From an uncultured Lachnospiraceae bacterium (lineage in GTDB: Bacteria; Bacillota; Clostridia; Lachnospirales; Lachnospiraceae), in NCBI GenBank assembly GCA_910589105.1, contig CAJUST010000009.1, positions 37,219-101,218 on the forward strand: a stretch of DNA of 64,000 bases, read 5' to 3'. Position numbers and translations under genes: made by a program. Positions 8,538 to 17,938 of this stretch are shown here, in pieces. Position 1 is the stretch's first letter; every line of letters begins with the position of its first letter. Below the pieces are notes generated by a model that did not search any database, was not told the origin of the DNA, and saw only the letters and a program-made list of their open reading frames with translations.

Positions 8538-9626
8538 TTAATCTAACAATCTTACGACACAAACCGGACTGCGATAAAACGCATTAGAGATTTTAATGCC
8601 GGTCCTAGCCGTACTTGCATGGACAATCTGACCGTTTCCAATATAAATCGCTACATGGCTGATTCTGCCGCCGCCATAGAAGAATAAGTCTCCGGGCTGC
8701 GCTTCGCTTGGGCTTACCCTTCTTCCGTAGTTTGCCTGCGCCGCGGAAGAATGTGGCAGATAAATGCCGTATTTCGCATAAATGGATAATGTAAACCCAG
8801 AACAATCCGCTCCATGCGTCAGGCTCGTACCACCCCAGACATATGGATTCCCAACAAACTGGCAAGCATAAGAAACCAAATCCACTTTGACATTTGAAAC
8901 GCCTTCGCCGTATTTCACTTCCGTCATCGTCATCGCTTTCGGAAGCTCATTGGAAACGTCAACATATTCTGCGCTGACGTAGCCGACTTCACTGTCGACG
9001 GACACTTTCAGCCATTCGCCTAAATTCTCCAGCACTTCCACTTCTTCGCCTTCCGGCATAAGCGCTAAAATCTCACTTTCCGTAGACGGTTCCTGACGAA
9101 CGCGCAGCGTCGTCGTCTTGCAAGTCGCTATCGCCGACATAATCTCCGGCGCATATGCCCTTGCATCCGCTCCCGTCCTCAAAAATTCGCTTTTGACGTA
9201 TCCGGTCACTTCCCCTGACTGAATCTGCGCCCATTCGCCTTCCACGCCTAAAATCTCACAGCCGGCATCCCTTGGAAGCTTGCCGACAAGCTCGGCTTCT
9301 TCACTCGCCTGCTCCCGTATATTCAAATTGCTCTCAACATTAGCAATTCCAAGATTCGTATATCCGCAAACGCTTTCCTGCCACCCTGCAGCCGTCATCG
9401 ATGCATCTCCGTCTGAAATAGTGGCTCTCGCTGTGGAAACGTCGATACAGGAAGCCAGAGCAGATGAAACGCCTGCATTTGCCGGTATGGACGAATTTTC
9501 CATGCTTGCCGCAATTTTCCCAGATACTCCTGCGCCGCCTGTAATGGCTTCCGCTGAAATGGGAAGCGTCAACATAATTGCTCCTGCTGTCAATAAACTG
9601 ATTAATTTCTTATTCCTGAATTTCAT
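8538..9626 (-). CDS. Secreted SH3-NlpC/P60 peptidoglycan hydrolase
   Basis: This 362-residue protein carries a Sec signal peptide (FRNKKLISLLTAGAIMLTLP, cleavage after the SAEA motif). Two bacterial SH3 domains follow (about residues 90-150, with LNIREQAS, and 165-225, with LRVRQEPS). The C-terminal NlpC/P60 domain (about 245-362) has the catalytic Cys in GADCSGFTLS, the His in RISHVAIYIG and a third polar residue in IVHAS. It should cleave gamma-D-glutamyl-diaminopimelate peptides in the cell wall, with the SH3 domains binding wall peptides. The -35 box of its promoter overlaps the stop codon of ribF. Possible roles are cell separation or wall turnover. Confidence 0.93.
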   Translation of the reverse strand: MKFRNKKLISLLTAGAIMLTLPISAEAITGGAGVSGKIAASMENSSIPANAGVSSALASCIDVSTARATISDGDASMTAAGWQESVCGYTNLGIANVESNLNIREQASEEAELVGKLPRDAGCEILGVEGEWAQIQSGEVTGYVKSEFLRTGADARAYAPEIMSAIATCKTTTLRVRQEPSTESEILALMPEGEEVEVLENLGEWLKVSVDSEVGYVSAEYVDVSNELPKAMTMTEVKYGEGVSNVKVDLVSYACQFVGNPYVWGGTSLTHGADCSGFTLSIYAKYGIYLPHSSAAQANYGRRVSPSEAQPGDLFFYGGGRISHVAIYIGNGQIVHASTARTGIKISNAFYRSPVCVVRLLD

Positions 9627-9699
9627 AAATTCCTCCTAAGACTTCTTCTCCTATATTGTAACCGCCGTGACCACACAGCAATGTCATATCTTTTATAGA

Positions 9700-9728
9700 A
9701 GTATAGCAATAATCCGTTATATTGTCAA
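9700..9728 (-). promoter_or_regulatory. Consensus promoter of the NlpC/P60 gene, overlapping the ribF stop
   Basis: On the minus strand, TTGACA (9723-9728) and TATACT (9700-9705) are 17 bases apart. The TGA stop of ribF is inside the -35 hexamer, so no separate terminator fits between the two genes. Confidence 0.8.
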
Positions 9729-10669
9729 CACATTTCCGTAACATTTGCGTAATATTTTATGCCAAAATCTATATCTTTATACATCTGTTTCTTTAATTCC
9801 TCTAAAGAATCGAATTTTTTCTCCTGACGGACAAACTTTAGAAACTCTACTTTTATCTCTTTCCCATAAATCTGCCGGTCGAAGCCAAATAGATGCGTCT
9901 CTACCCCCGCTTCCTTCCCGCCTTGTACAGTCGGCTTACATCCGACATTTGTAATGCCGCCGAACGCCTGCGCCGGGTCTTCGCGAAATACCGTCTGTGT
10001 CAGATATACGCCAAATGGCGGCAAAAGCTTGTCCTTTTGTGGGATCAGATTTGCCGTCGGGACGTTTATGGTCCTGCCAAGCTCATTTCCATGCACAACC
10101 GGCCCGCTGACAAAGTAACGGTATCCCAAAAGGCGTCCCGCTTCTTCCATCTTCCCTAACAGAACCGCTTCCCTTACGCTTGTACTGCTGATGAAAGAGC
10201 CATTTTCCTTAACTTTTTCCACAACTTCCACTTCATATCCATAACGCTTAGACATCTCCTGCAAGAAAGCAATGTCGCCTCTGCCACAATGCCCAAACCT
10301 AAAATCCGCACCGACTACAAACCATTTGACATGAAGCTTTTTTACAATGTCTGCGATAAACTGTTCCGGTTCCATGCGCATAAATGAATCTGTAAACGGA
10401 CATTCTATCAGACAGTCCACCCCCTGCGCGTAAAATAAACCCGCCTTTTCTTCGTTTGTCGTCAGAACTTTGGTTTGCCCGCTTTTGCCTATCTTCTGTT
10501 TCGGCGGAATGTCAAATGTAAAAATTACGGTTTTTAATCCTGCGCGCCCTTTTTCCAATAAACATTCCGTCAGGCGCCTGTGCCCTTTGTGAAGCCCGTC
10601 AAACTTCCCTAAGGAAACAGCCGTTTTTTCCTCTATCTGAAATTCTGTCGTGTTTCTGATGTATTCCAT
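9725..10669 (-). CDS. ribF: Bifunctional riboflavin kinase / FAD synthetase
   Basis: RibF turns riboflavin into FMN and then FAD. The N-terminal FAD synthetase domain shows the nucleotidyltransferase signature GKFDGLHKGHRRL and the WFVVGADFRFG and SSTSVREAV motifs. The C-terminal flavokinase domain has YFVSGPVVHGNELGR and NVPTANL, with the conserved PTAN motif. The start at 10669 gives 314 residues, the usual length; longer in-frame starts would run into truB. It is the last gene of the nusA-infB operon, 22 bases after truB, a common position in Firmicutes. No FMN riboswitch is visible ahead of it. Confidence 0.95.
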   Translation of the reverse strand: MEYIRNTTEFQIEEKTAVSLGKFDGLHKGHRRLTECLLEKGRAGLKTVIFTFDIPPKQKIGKSGQTKVLTTNEEKAGLFYAQGVDCLIECPFTDSFMRMEPEQFIADIVKKLHVKWFVVGADFRFGHCGRGDIAFLQEMSKRYGYEVEVVEKVKENGSFISSTSVREAVLLGKMEEAGRLLGYRYFVSGPVVHGNELGRTINVPTANLIPQKDKLLPPFGVYLTQTVFREDPAQAFGGITNVGCKPTVQGGKEAGVETHLFGFDRQIYGKEIKVEFLKFVRQEKKFDSLEELKKQMYKDIDFGIKYYANVTEMC

Positions 10670-10691
10670 GTCTTTCATCCTATGATATGAA

Positions 10692-11597
10692 TTATAAAAA
10701 CATCTTCTGGGGATAAAATTCCAGTTTCTTTTCATCGTAACGGAATAATCCGACAAATTGCCCTTCTGCGTTATACATACGGTACAGCGCCGGAGAAAAT
10801 CTGTCTTGCCCCATCGTTTGTTTTGCCAAAAGCCTGCCGCCGTTAAAAAGGATTTTTTCCGTTCCTTTTACCGCGGTCACACACGGATATTCACCCAATA
10901 CGCTATCAATCGGAAACATGAGATCGGATAAGCGCTTCCCTTGTGGATGCGTCCCTTTGGCGGCCGCTTCAATTTCATCTAATTTATAGGCGTCCTGTAT
11001 GGAAAAAGAGCCTGTTTTTATGCGAAGCAGGCGCTCCATACAGCCGCCGCAACCGGCAGATTCCCCGATGTCATGGCAAAGCGCGCGGATATACGTCCCT
11101 TTCGAGCAATGAACCTGAATGGTTACGCAGGGCATGTCTACCGATAACGCTTCGATGGAATAGATTTCAATCTCCCGCGCCTTCCGCTCTACAGTAACGC
11201 CTGCGCGCGCCAAATCACAAAGCTTTCTGCCATTGACTTTTAACGCAGAATACATGGGCGGGATTTGCATCTGTTTTCCGGTAAACGTCTGTATAAGTTC
11301 AAGAAGCCTCTCCTCGGACAGATTGGGGCTGCATTCTCTTACTACTGTCCCTGACATATCCTGTGTGTCCGTCGTTACGCCAAGCCTTAACACGGCGCGG
11401 TAGACTTTATCTTTTTCCAACAGGTATTCACAGACCTTTGTCGCTTTTCCAAGGCAGATTGGAAGCGCTCCTTCCGCATCTGGATCTAATGTCCCAGTAT
11501 GCCCGATTTTCTTCTGTTTTAAAATGCCCCGTAATTTTGCAACTACGTCAAATGACGTATAGCCTGCTTCTTTGTATACATTAATAATGCCGTCCAT
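10692..11597 (-). CDS. truB: tRNA pseudouridine(55) synthase
   Basis: TruB makes the pseudouridine of the T-loop in tRNAs. The 301-residue protein has the N-terminal GIINVYKEAGYTSFDVV motif, the catalytic Asp in HTGTLDPDAEGALP (about residue 40), the YSALKVNGRKLCDLAR motif and the CSKGTYIRALCHDIG motif. A short C-terminal PUA-like part closes the protein (RLLAKQ...VGLFRYD). It is placed ten bases after nrnA and ahead of ribF in the translation operon. Length and motifs are complete. Confidence 0.96.
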   Translation of the reverse strand: MDGIINVYKEAGYTSFDVVAKLRGILKQKKIGHTGTLDPDAEGALPICLGKATKVCEYLLEKDKVYRAVLRLGVTTDTQDMSGTVVRECSPNLSEERLLELIQTFTGKQMQIPPMYSALKVNGRKLCDLARAGVTVERKAREIEIYSIEALSVDMPCVTIQVHCSKGTYIRALCHDIGESAGCGGCMERLLRIKTGSFSIQDAYKLDEIEAAAKGTHPQGKRLSDLMFPIDSVLGEYPCVTAVKGTEKILFNGGRLLAKQTMGQDRFSPALYRMYNAEGQFVGLFRYDEKKLEFYPQKMFL

Positions 11598-11607
11598 ATG
11601 CGTTTCC

Positions 11608-12555
11608 CTATAATTGCTTTTCTATCTCTAAAACTATGGTTTTCATTATTTCCTCCAGCGTTCCCTGAATGGAAAATCCTGCCGCTCTTGTATGACCGCC
11701 GCCGCCGAATTTTACTGCAATCGCCGCCACGTCTACGCGTCCATTGGAACGGGCGCTGACTTTATAAGAATGACTGCCGCTTTCATAGAGGAAAATCGCT
11801 GCTTCTACTCCTCTTGTAATGCGAAGCTGATTTACGATCCCATCTAAATGCCTTGGCAGGACATGATAGGTTTCCATATCCTGCGCAGTCACTACGCTGG
11901 CTATAATCCTGTCATTAGAATAACGCTCACACGCAAGCAATGCTTTCCCCATAATTTTATTTTGCTCAAATGTTTTTGTATAAAATGTGTCATCTATTAT
12001 TTTGGAAAAGGGAATGCCTTTTTCCATCAGCTTGCCTGCAACTTCCATTGTCTTTGCAGTGGCGCAGGAATATTGGAACACGCCTGTGTCATGCACAATG
12101 CCCAAATAAATGCATTCTGCGATCTCTTTTGTGACATTTTCCTCCCCTATCAGCCCAAACACAAGCTCTGAAGTGGAACTTGCATTTGGAAAAATATAAT
12201 TAATATCCGCAAAACTGGAATTGCTGATATGATGGTCTATGCAGATTGTCTTTTTCGCCGTTTTAAAATAACGGGCGGCGTCTCCAAGCCGTTCTATATC
12301 GCCGCAGTCCTGCGCAATAAATAAATCATACGTCTTCTCCTCCTCACAGGAATGGACAATCTCGTCTGCGCCTGCAAGAAATTTAAATTTGTTTGGAATT
12401 TCTTCCAAATAAAGCGTAACTGAAATCTCTGTATGATACCGCTTCAAATATTGATAGGTGGCAAGACAGGAACCGACGCAGTCCCCGTCCGGACGGATAT
12501 GCCCCGCGATTGCGGCTGTTTTTACCCCTTCCAACTGTGACTTCAAATCTTTCAT
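11608..12555 (-). CDS. nrnA: DHH/DHHA1 phosphoesterase, oligoribonuclease / pAp phosphatase
   Basis: NrnA degrades very short RNA oligomers and dephosphorylates 3'-phosphoadenosine 5'-phosphate. The 315-residue protein has the DHH-family metal-binding motifs HIRPDGDCVGS (about 20-30), FIAQDCGD, CIDHHIS, and HDTGVFQ. The DHHA1 substrate domain ends with GGGGHTRAAGF. Its ATG overlaps the rbfA stop (ATGA), so translation is coupled. The position between rbfA and truB is the usual one in Firmicutes. Confidence 0.93.
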   Translation of the reverse strand: MKDLKSQLEGVKTAAIAGHIRPDGDCVGSCLATYQYLKRYHTEISVTLYLEEIPNKFKFLAGADEIVHSCEEEKTYDLFIAQDCGDIERLGDAARYFKTAKKTICIDHHISNSSFADINYIFPNASSTSELVFGLIGEENVTKEIAECIYLGIVHDTGVFQYSCATAKTMEVAGKLMEKGIPFSKIIDDTFYTKTFEQNKIMGKALLACERYSNDRIIASVVTAQDMETYHVLPRHLDGIVNQLRITRGVEAAIFLYESGSHSYKVSARSNGRVDVAAIAVKFGGGGHTRAAGFSIQGTLEEIMKTIVLEIEKQL

Positions 12556-12911
12556 TCCATGCTCCCCGTGATTTCGTCAATTTTTTTAGACATATTCACT
12601 CCGTATTCAATCGACTGGTCTAGGATAAAACGCACCTCCGGCGTATTCCGCAGGTTCACATTTTTCGCCAGCTTCATACGCGCATAGCCTTCCGCGCTTT
12701 TTAAGCCTTCCAGCGTGTCTTTTTGCGCTTTTTCATCTCCAAGCACACTGATATAGGCTTTACAGGTTTTTAAATCTGGCGCAACCTCCACGGCAACTAC
12801 GCTTGTCATCGGGTGAATCCGCGGGTCTTTAATGTCCCCACGGATAATATTGCTTAATTCGCGCATGACTTCTTCATTTATTCTTGTATTTTTTATGCTG
12901 TTTTTTCTCAT
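12552..12911 (-). CDS. rbfA: 30S ribosome-binding factor A
   Basis: RbfA assists late maturation of the 30S subunit and 16S rRNA processing. The 119-residue protein has the single KH-like fold with the hallmarks INEEVMRELSNIIRG, VVAVEVAPDLKTCKAYISVLG and LRNTPEVRFILDQSIEYG. A GGAGGGCAG ribosome site precedes the ATG. It lies between infB and nrnA, 26 bases behind infB. Confidence 0.96.
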   Translation of the reverse strand: MRKNSIKNTRINEEVMRELSNIIRGDIKDPRIHPMTSVVAVEVAPDLKTCKAYISVLGDEKAQKDTLEGLKSAEGYARMKLAKNVNLRNTPEVRFILDQSIEYGVNMSKKIDEITGSME

Positions 12912-12937
12912 CTTCTGCCCTCCGGCATTTTTAATTT

Positions 12938-15850
12938 CTATCTTGGCACTTCCACCATTTTATATGCTTCTATCTGGTCAAATTCTAAAATATCATTAAA
13001 CCCTTCTATTACCAGACCACATTCATAGCCTGCTTTCACTTCTTTTACATCGTCTTTAAACCGCTTTAGGGATGCGAGGTTTCCTTCGAAAACCTGTTTT
13101 CCTTCACGGCTTAAGCGGATCTTGCACCCACGTTCAAACATGCCGTCTAAAATATAGGAGCCTGCGATATTGCCGATGCCTGACGCTTTAAAGATCTGGC
13201 GGACTTCTGCGTGGCCTAAAATCTTCTCCTCAAATATCGGGTCTAACATTCCTTTCATCGCCGCTTCCACGTCTTCAATCGCATTGTAAATCACCTTATA
13301 CAGACGAATGTCCACGCCTTCCCGCTCTGCAGTCGCTTTTGCCGTAACGTCTGGGCGAACGTTAAATCCTATAATAATCGCATTCGATGCGGACGCTAAA
13401 ATTACGTCGGATTCGTTGATGGCGCCTACGCCGCCATGAATCGTCTTGACAATGACTTCTTCGTTTGACAGTTTCTCCAAACTCTGCTTCACAGCTTCGA
13501 CAGAGCCCTGAACGTCTGCTTTTACGATAATATCCAGCTCCTTGACATTTCCTGACTGAATCTGGCTGAACAAATCGTCTAGCGACATTTTAGATTTCGT
13601 TTCTTCTAACAGGCGCTCTTTTCCTTCTGAGATAAATGTCTCCGCAAAGTTTCTGGCTTCTTTTTCTGTATCTGTTGATACGAATACTTCCCCTGCGTTT
13701 GGAACGCCGCTTAAACCTAAGATTTCCACAGGCGTAGACGGCCCTGCTTCTTTGACCCTCCTGCCATTGTCATCTATCATCGCGCGCACTTTGCCATAAC
13801 AGCTTCCGCAGGCAATCGGCTCCCCGACTTTTAAAGTGCCCTTCTGCACAAGAATCGTCGCAACGGCCCCACGCCCTTTATCCAACTGCGCTTCAATGAC
13901 AAGCCCTCTCGCATTCCGGTCCGGATTTGCCTTTAATTCCGAAACTTCTGCAGTCAAAAGTATCATTTCCAAAAGATTGTCAATCCCATCATGCGTATGG
14001 GCGGAAACCGGACAGAAAATCGTGCTGCCGCCCCAGTCTTCCGGTATCAGTTCATATTCGGAAAGCTCTTGTTTGACGCGTTCCACATTTGCATTCGGTT
14101 TGTCAATCTTGTTGACAGCCACTATAATTTCAATGCCTGCGGCTTTTGCATGGTTAATCGCTTCCACAGTCTGCGGCATAACGCCGTCGTCTGCCGCCAC
14201 TACTAAGATTGCAATGTCCGTCGCATTTGCGCCGCGCATACGCATTGCCGTAAACGCTTCATGGCCGGGCGTATCCAAAAATGTGATTTTCTGATCGTTG
14301 ATTGAGACAACGGATGCGCCGATATGCTGTGTAATGCCGCCCGCCTCGCGGTCAGTGACTTTTGTGGAACGGATTGCATCTAACAGAGATGTTTTTCCAT
14401 GGTCGACATGCCCCATTACGCAGACAACTGGAGGGCGCGGAACTAACGTGTTTTCCGCTTCTTCTTCTTCCTTTAGCAGTTCCGCAATTACGTCTATTTT
14501 TTCTTCCTGTTCCGCAATGCAGTTAAATTCTAATGCAATTTCTTCCGCCGTGTCATAATCGACTTCTTGGTTGACTGTCACCATCGTCCCTTTTAAAAAC
14601 AGCTTTTTCACAATAACGGCTGCCTGAATTTTCATCTTATCCGCTAATTCTTTGATCGTTAAACGTTCCGGCAGAACAATGCTCTTAATCACGTCTTCCG
14701 CCTTCTCCTGTTTTGGCTGCTGCGGTTTCTTTTTCCCGCCATGCTTCTCTAAGTTGATAAAACGTTCCTGTTTCTTGCCTAATTTATCCCGATCCTGCTT
14801 GCGGTTATTGTTGTTTTTCCTGTTTTCACTACGGTCCCTTGTCTCTTTTCCACGCAGTTCGTCCGTCGTAACAGCGGCTTCTTTGTTAAATTTACTTAAC
14901 TCGCGGTCTAGTTTGCCTTTAAATTCCTTCGGGCGATTCGAATGGAATCCACGGTCACTGCGATTGCCTTGCGTATGATTGGAATTTTGGCGGTTATTTT
15001 GATAATTCTTCTGATTCTTTTCATTATTTGGCCTTCCTCCACGCTCTCCCTGTGGGCGGTTTCCATTTTGCGGGCGGTTTTCATTCCGGTTCCCAAATTT
15101 TCTGTCATTTACGCGACCACGCTCAGATGACGGCTTTCTGTCCGTCCTCTGCGTCTTTTCTAAAGAACGCGTTTTCTCGGCAGACTGCATTCTTTCTGAA
15201 TTATGCACATTCCCTAAAATTTTTATCCTGTCTACCGGTTTTAAAATTGGAGTGACAGACACACTTTCGGCAGGAGCCGTGCGTTCCGGCGCTTTTTCTG
15301 TCTTTTCTATCCTGTCCGCCTTTTCCGTTTTTTCTGTCTTTGGCAAAATCTCTGCCGCCTGTACTGGTTTTTTGGGCTTTTCCTGTTCCGGCGCCTGTAT
15401 GCTCTGCGCCGTTATTGTCTTTTCCGGTTCTTCTTTCTTTTTTGGTTCCGGCTTAACCGCCTGTTTCTCAAGCGGTTTTTCTAAGGGTTTTGCCGGATGC
15501 CGCAAAGCGGCCCTGTCCGGCTGGGGACGCTCCCTTCTCCTTCTAGGCTGGCGGCGCAGCCCCTGCTGGCTGTTTTGCGGATTAAACACCGCTGTAATGC
15601 TGGATTTCTTTTTCGGGCGCTCCCTCGTCGCTTCTTCTTGTTTTTCTTGTGTTTTCGGTTCTGTGTTTGGCTTCGTAATGGTCGTCGTCTCCTTTTTCCC
15701 AAATTTATTTTTCACAAGCTCTACGGAAGATTCCTCTAACTTGTTCATGTGGCTGCTTATTTTAATGTCTTTTTCAGATAAAAAGTTTATGATGTCTTTT
15801 GATCCAATATTCAACTCTTTTGCAAGTTCATACACTTTGACTTTCTCCAT
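12938..15850 (-). CDS. infB: Translation initiation factor IF-2
   Basis: IF-2 is the GTPase that brings initiator tRNA to the 30S subunit. The 970-residue form has an IF2_N module at the start (KVYELAKELNIGSKDIINFLSE). A very long low-complexity linker (about residues 55-370) follows, first Lys/Glu/Pro-rich, then Arg/Asn/Gly/Gln-rich. A second IF2_N-like module is near 390-440. The G domain begins near 475 with GHVDHGKTS, then DTPGHEAF and NKIDK, and is followed by the usual beta-barrel and C-terminal fMet-tRNA-binding domains. The linker is longer and more biased than in Bacillus. The gene is preceded by ylxQ in the same operon. Confidence 0.97.
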   Translation of the reverse strand: MEKVKVYELAKELNIGSKDIINFLSEKDIKISSHMNKLEESSVELVKNKFGKKETTTITKPNTEPKTQEKQEEATRERPKKKSSITAVFNPQNSQQGLRRQPRRRRERPQPDRAALRHPAKPLEKPLEKQAVKPEPKKKEEPEKTITAQSIQAPEQEKPKKPVQAAEILPKTEKTEKADRIEKTEKAPERTAPAESVSVTPILKPVDRIKILGNVHNSERMQSAEKTRSLEKTQRTDRKPSSERGRVNDRKFGNRNENRPQNGNRPQGERGGRPNNEKNQKNYQNNRQNSNHTQGNRSDRGFHSNRPKEFKGKLDRELSKFNKEAAVTTDELRGKETRDRSENRKNNNNRKQDRDKLGKKQERFINLEKHGGKKKPQQPKQEKAEDVIKSIVLPERLTIKELADKMKIQAAVIVKKLFLKGTMVTVNQEVDYDTAEEIALEFNCIAEQEEKIDVIAELLKEEEEAENTLVPRPPVVCVMGHVDHGKTSLLDAIRSTKVTDREAGGITQHIGASVVSINDQKITFLDTPGHEAFTAMRMRGANATDIAILVVAADDGVMPQTVEAINHAKAAGIEIIVAVNKIDKPNANVERVKQELSEYELIPEDWGGSTIFCPVSAHTHDGIDNLLEMILLTAEVSELKANPDRNARGLVIEAQLDKGRGAVATILVQKGTLKVGEPIACGSCYGKVRAMIDDNGRRVKEAGPSTPVEILGLSGVPNAGEVFVSTDTEKEARNFAETFISEGKERLLEETKSKMSLDDLFSQIQSGNVKELDIIVKADVQGSVEAVKQSLEKLSNEEVIVKTIHGGVGAINESDVILASASNAIIIGFNVRPDVTAKATAEREGVDIRLYKVIYNAIEDVEAAMKGMLDPIFEEKILGHAEVRQIFKASGIGNIAGSYILDGMFERGCKIRLSREGKQVFEGNLASLKRFKDDVKEVKAGYECGLVIEGFNDILEFDQIEAYKMVEVPR

Positions 15851-15870
15851 ATACAGTCTCCCTCCATTAT

Positions 15871-16185
15871 TCAGTTGTTTTTAAGCGCAAGTTTTTTTTG
15901 CAATGCCTGCGCAAGCCCTTCGTCCACTACCGCTAAAGAAGCCCGGAAACGCCTGCCAATGCTATGGCCTAAACTTTCCTTGTCTCCAAAAAAAACGATT
16001 GCGGTTTCATAAAATGCGCATTTATCCCGAAACATCTTTTTCGTATTTTCTGACGCATCTTCCGCTACCACCACAAGATACGCTTTTCCCTCTTTCACAG
16101 CCTGTTCCGTCATAAATTCGCCGCTTACGACTTTTTTCGCTTTTGCCGCAATGCTTAACATCGACAATATATTATTCTGTTCCAA
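15871..16185 (-). CDS. ylxQ: L7Ae-family RNA-binding protein
   Basis: This 104-residue protein belongs to the YlxQ/L7Ae family of kink-turn RNA binders. It shows the LSIAAKAKKVVSGEFMTEQAV opening in place of the usual GLA.RA.K. motif, then AYLVVVAEDASENTKK. The likely start is a TTG at 16185 behind a GGAG site; it overlaps the preceding gene by 14 bases, suggesting coupled translation. The gene sits between ylxR and infB, as in Bacillus. Its exact RNA partner in this organism is not known. Confidence 0.88.
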   Translation of the reverse strand: MEQNNILSMLSIAAKAKKVVSGEFMTEQAVKEGKAYLVVVAEDASENTKKMFRDKCAFYETAIVFFGDKESLGHSIGRRFRASLAVVDEGLAQALQKKLALKNN

Positions 16186-16447
16186 TATCTTCCATCTCCT
16201 TTTGAAACACAGTGTAAAATTCCGGCGGAATGGACATTTGGAAAGATCGTTCTAACCCTTTTTGCTTGATTGCCAGATGGAAACAATCCATGGAAGGGCA
16301 TATATATGCGCCCCTGCCATTTTTCTTTCCCGTCCTATCAACAGACAGCTCCTGCTGCTTGTTTTTGAGGATGCGTATTAATTCCCGTTTCGGTTTCATT
16401 TCACGGCATCCGATACATTGACGCATGGGAATTTTTTTATTCATCAT
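16172..16447 (-). CDS. rnpM: YlxR/RnpM-family RNA-binding protein (DUF448)
   Basis: The 91-residue protein has the conserved YlxR sequence RQCIGCREMKPKRELIRI, then GRGAYICPSMDCFHLAIKQKGLERSF, which includes the GRGAY(I/L)C motif. In Bacillus subtilis this family member binds RNase P RNA and modulates its activity. The gene overlaps nusA by 11 bases and ylxQ by 14, so all three are tightly coupled. Two adjacent ATG codons are possible starts (16447 or 16444). Confidence 0.92.
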   Translation of the reverse strand: MMNKKIPMRQCIGCREMKPKRELIRILKNKQQELSVDRTGKKNGRGAYICPSMDCFHLAIKQKGLERSFQMSIPPEFYTVFQKEMEDIGTE

Positions 16448-17903
16448 ACCCGCCGCCTTTTTCTCCGTCTTCCAGTTGCTCTGCGTTATCTTTAGGTTCT
16501 CCGTCCTCTGTCAAACTTTCGTCTTCCGCGCGTTTTTTGTCTTCTTCCTGTTCTTCATTTTCTGTCCGTTCCATGTCTTCTGTCAGGACTTCATTTCCTA
16601 TCGGAACTTCGCTTCCATAAATTGTCCCGCCGCCGTCCGGATCGTCTTTTGTTTCATATCCTTCTGCGTCATATTCGCTTTCTTCGCCTTCAAAATCGCT
16701 GTTTATTGTCTCGTCTTCTCCGTCATATCCGCCGACTTCCGTCTCATCTTCTCCATCATATCCGCCGTCTCCGGCTTCATATTCTTCGTCATAATACTCG
16801 TCATCATAGTATTCATCGTCATATTCTTCGTCTTCATAGTCATTTTCATAATCCATAAAGTCTCCGGCTTCCCGCGCCTGAGTTTCGCTCTTAATGTCTA
16901 TTTTAAACCCAGTCAGACGGGCGGCAAGCCTTGCGTTTTGCCCTTCTTTTCCAATGGCAAGCGATAACTGGTAATCCGGCACAACGACTTTCGCGTTCTT
17001 TTCTTCCGCATCCGCAATAACGGAAATGACTTTCGCCGGACTAAGGGCGTTTTCAATCAGCATGGCGGGGTTTTCATTCCAGTTGATAATGTCAATTTTT
17101 TCTCCCCTCAGCTCTTTGACTATGGTGTTGACCCTTGCCCCATTCATGCCGACGCAGGCCCCAACCGGATCGACGTCCGGATCGTTTGACCAAACCGCGA
17201 TTTTCGTCCGGCTTCCCGCTTCCCTTGCAATGCTTTTTATCTCTACAATGCCGTCTTTCACTTCCGTCACTTCAGATTCAAACAGGCGTTTCACTAATTC
17301 CGGATGTGTGCGGGAAACTAAAATCTTTGGCCCGCGGTTCGTGGATTTGACTTCCAAAACATAAACTTTGATCCGCTCCGTCGGCTGGAACGTTTCGCCT
17401 TTGACCTGTTCGCTTTCATTCAGCACAGCATCCACTTTCCCAAGATTAATGCTGATATTTTTTCCGGCATACCGCTGTACAATTCCAGTCACGACGTCTT
17501 TTTCTTTGCTGTAATATTCGTCGTAGAGCACTTTTCTTTCTTCTTCACGGATCTTCTGCAAAATTACATTTTTTGCATTCTGGGTGGCAATTCTGCCAAA
17601 TTCTTTCGATTTGACTTCTATATTGATAATATCCCCTAGTTCATATTTAGAATCAATCATTTTTGCGCTTGAAAGGCTCATCTGTGTGACAGGGTCTTCG
17701 GCCTGTTCCACAATTTCTTTTTCCTGATAAACGTGATATTCGCACGTCTGCGAATCCATCTGCACTTTTATATTGTCCGATTTCCCAAAATGGTTTTTAC
17801 ATGCAGTGATCAGTGAGTTTTCAATGGCATCCAACAAGGTTTCTTTTGGAATATTCTTTTCCTTCTCTAAGAGAGTCAACGCCTCTAATAACTCATTACT
17901 CAT
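16437..17903 (-). CDS. nusA: Transcription termination/antitermination factor NusA with acidic tail
   Basis: The start at 17903 has an AGGAGG site; 488 residues. The first 345 residues are a standard NusA: the RNA polymerase-binding N domain (NELLEALTLLEKEKNIPKE), an S1 domain (about 135-200), KH1 and KH2 (VDPVGACVGMNGARV and LSLAIGKEGQNARLAARLTG). After that comes an extra tail of about 140 residues that is highly acidic (repeats of DDEYYDDEYYDEEYE and GGYDGEDET) with no basic domain. Firmicute NusA normally stops soon after KH2. The tail resembles the acidic autoregulatory AR2-type ends of other bacteria only in charge. The gene follows rimP and overlaps rnpM. Confidence 0.96.
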   Translation of the reverse strand: MSNELLEALTLLEKEKNIPKETLLDAIENSLITACKNHFGKSDNIKVQMDSQTCEYHVYQEKEIVEQAEDPVTQMSLSSAKMIDSKYELGDIINIEVKSKEFGRIATQNAKNVILQKIREEERKVLYDEYYSKEKDVVTGIVQRYAGKNISINLGKVDAVLNESEQVKGETFQPTERIKVYVLEVKSTNRGPKILVSRTHPELVKRLFESEVTEVKDGIVEIKSIAREAGSRTKIAVWSNDPDVDPVGACVGMNGARVNTIVKELRGEKIDIINWNENPAMLIENALSPAKVISVIADAEEKNAKVVVPDYQLSLAIGKEGQNARLAARLTGFKIDIKSETQAREAGDFMDYENDYEDEEYDDEYYDDEYYDEEYEAGDGGYDGEDETEVGGYDGEDETINSDFEGEESEYDAEGYETKDDPDGGGTIYGSEVPIGNEVLTEDMERTENEEQEEDKKRAEDESLTEDGEPKDNAEQLEDGEKGGGYDE

Positions 17904-17938
17904 TTTTTCATATCCTCCTGTTTTTGTAATCTGCCGTC

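Noticed and set aside
10670..10691. FMN riboswitch ahead of ribF
   Set aside because: Only 22 bases separate truB and ribF, too few for the aptamer.
15252..16967. Long plus-strand open frames rich in Phe and Ser opposite infB and nusA
   Set aside because: They are antisense shadows of Lys/Glu-rich and Asp/Glu-rich coding sequence, with no ribosome sites or domains.
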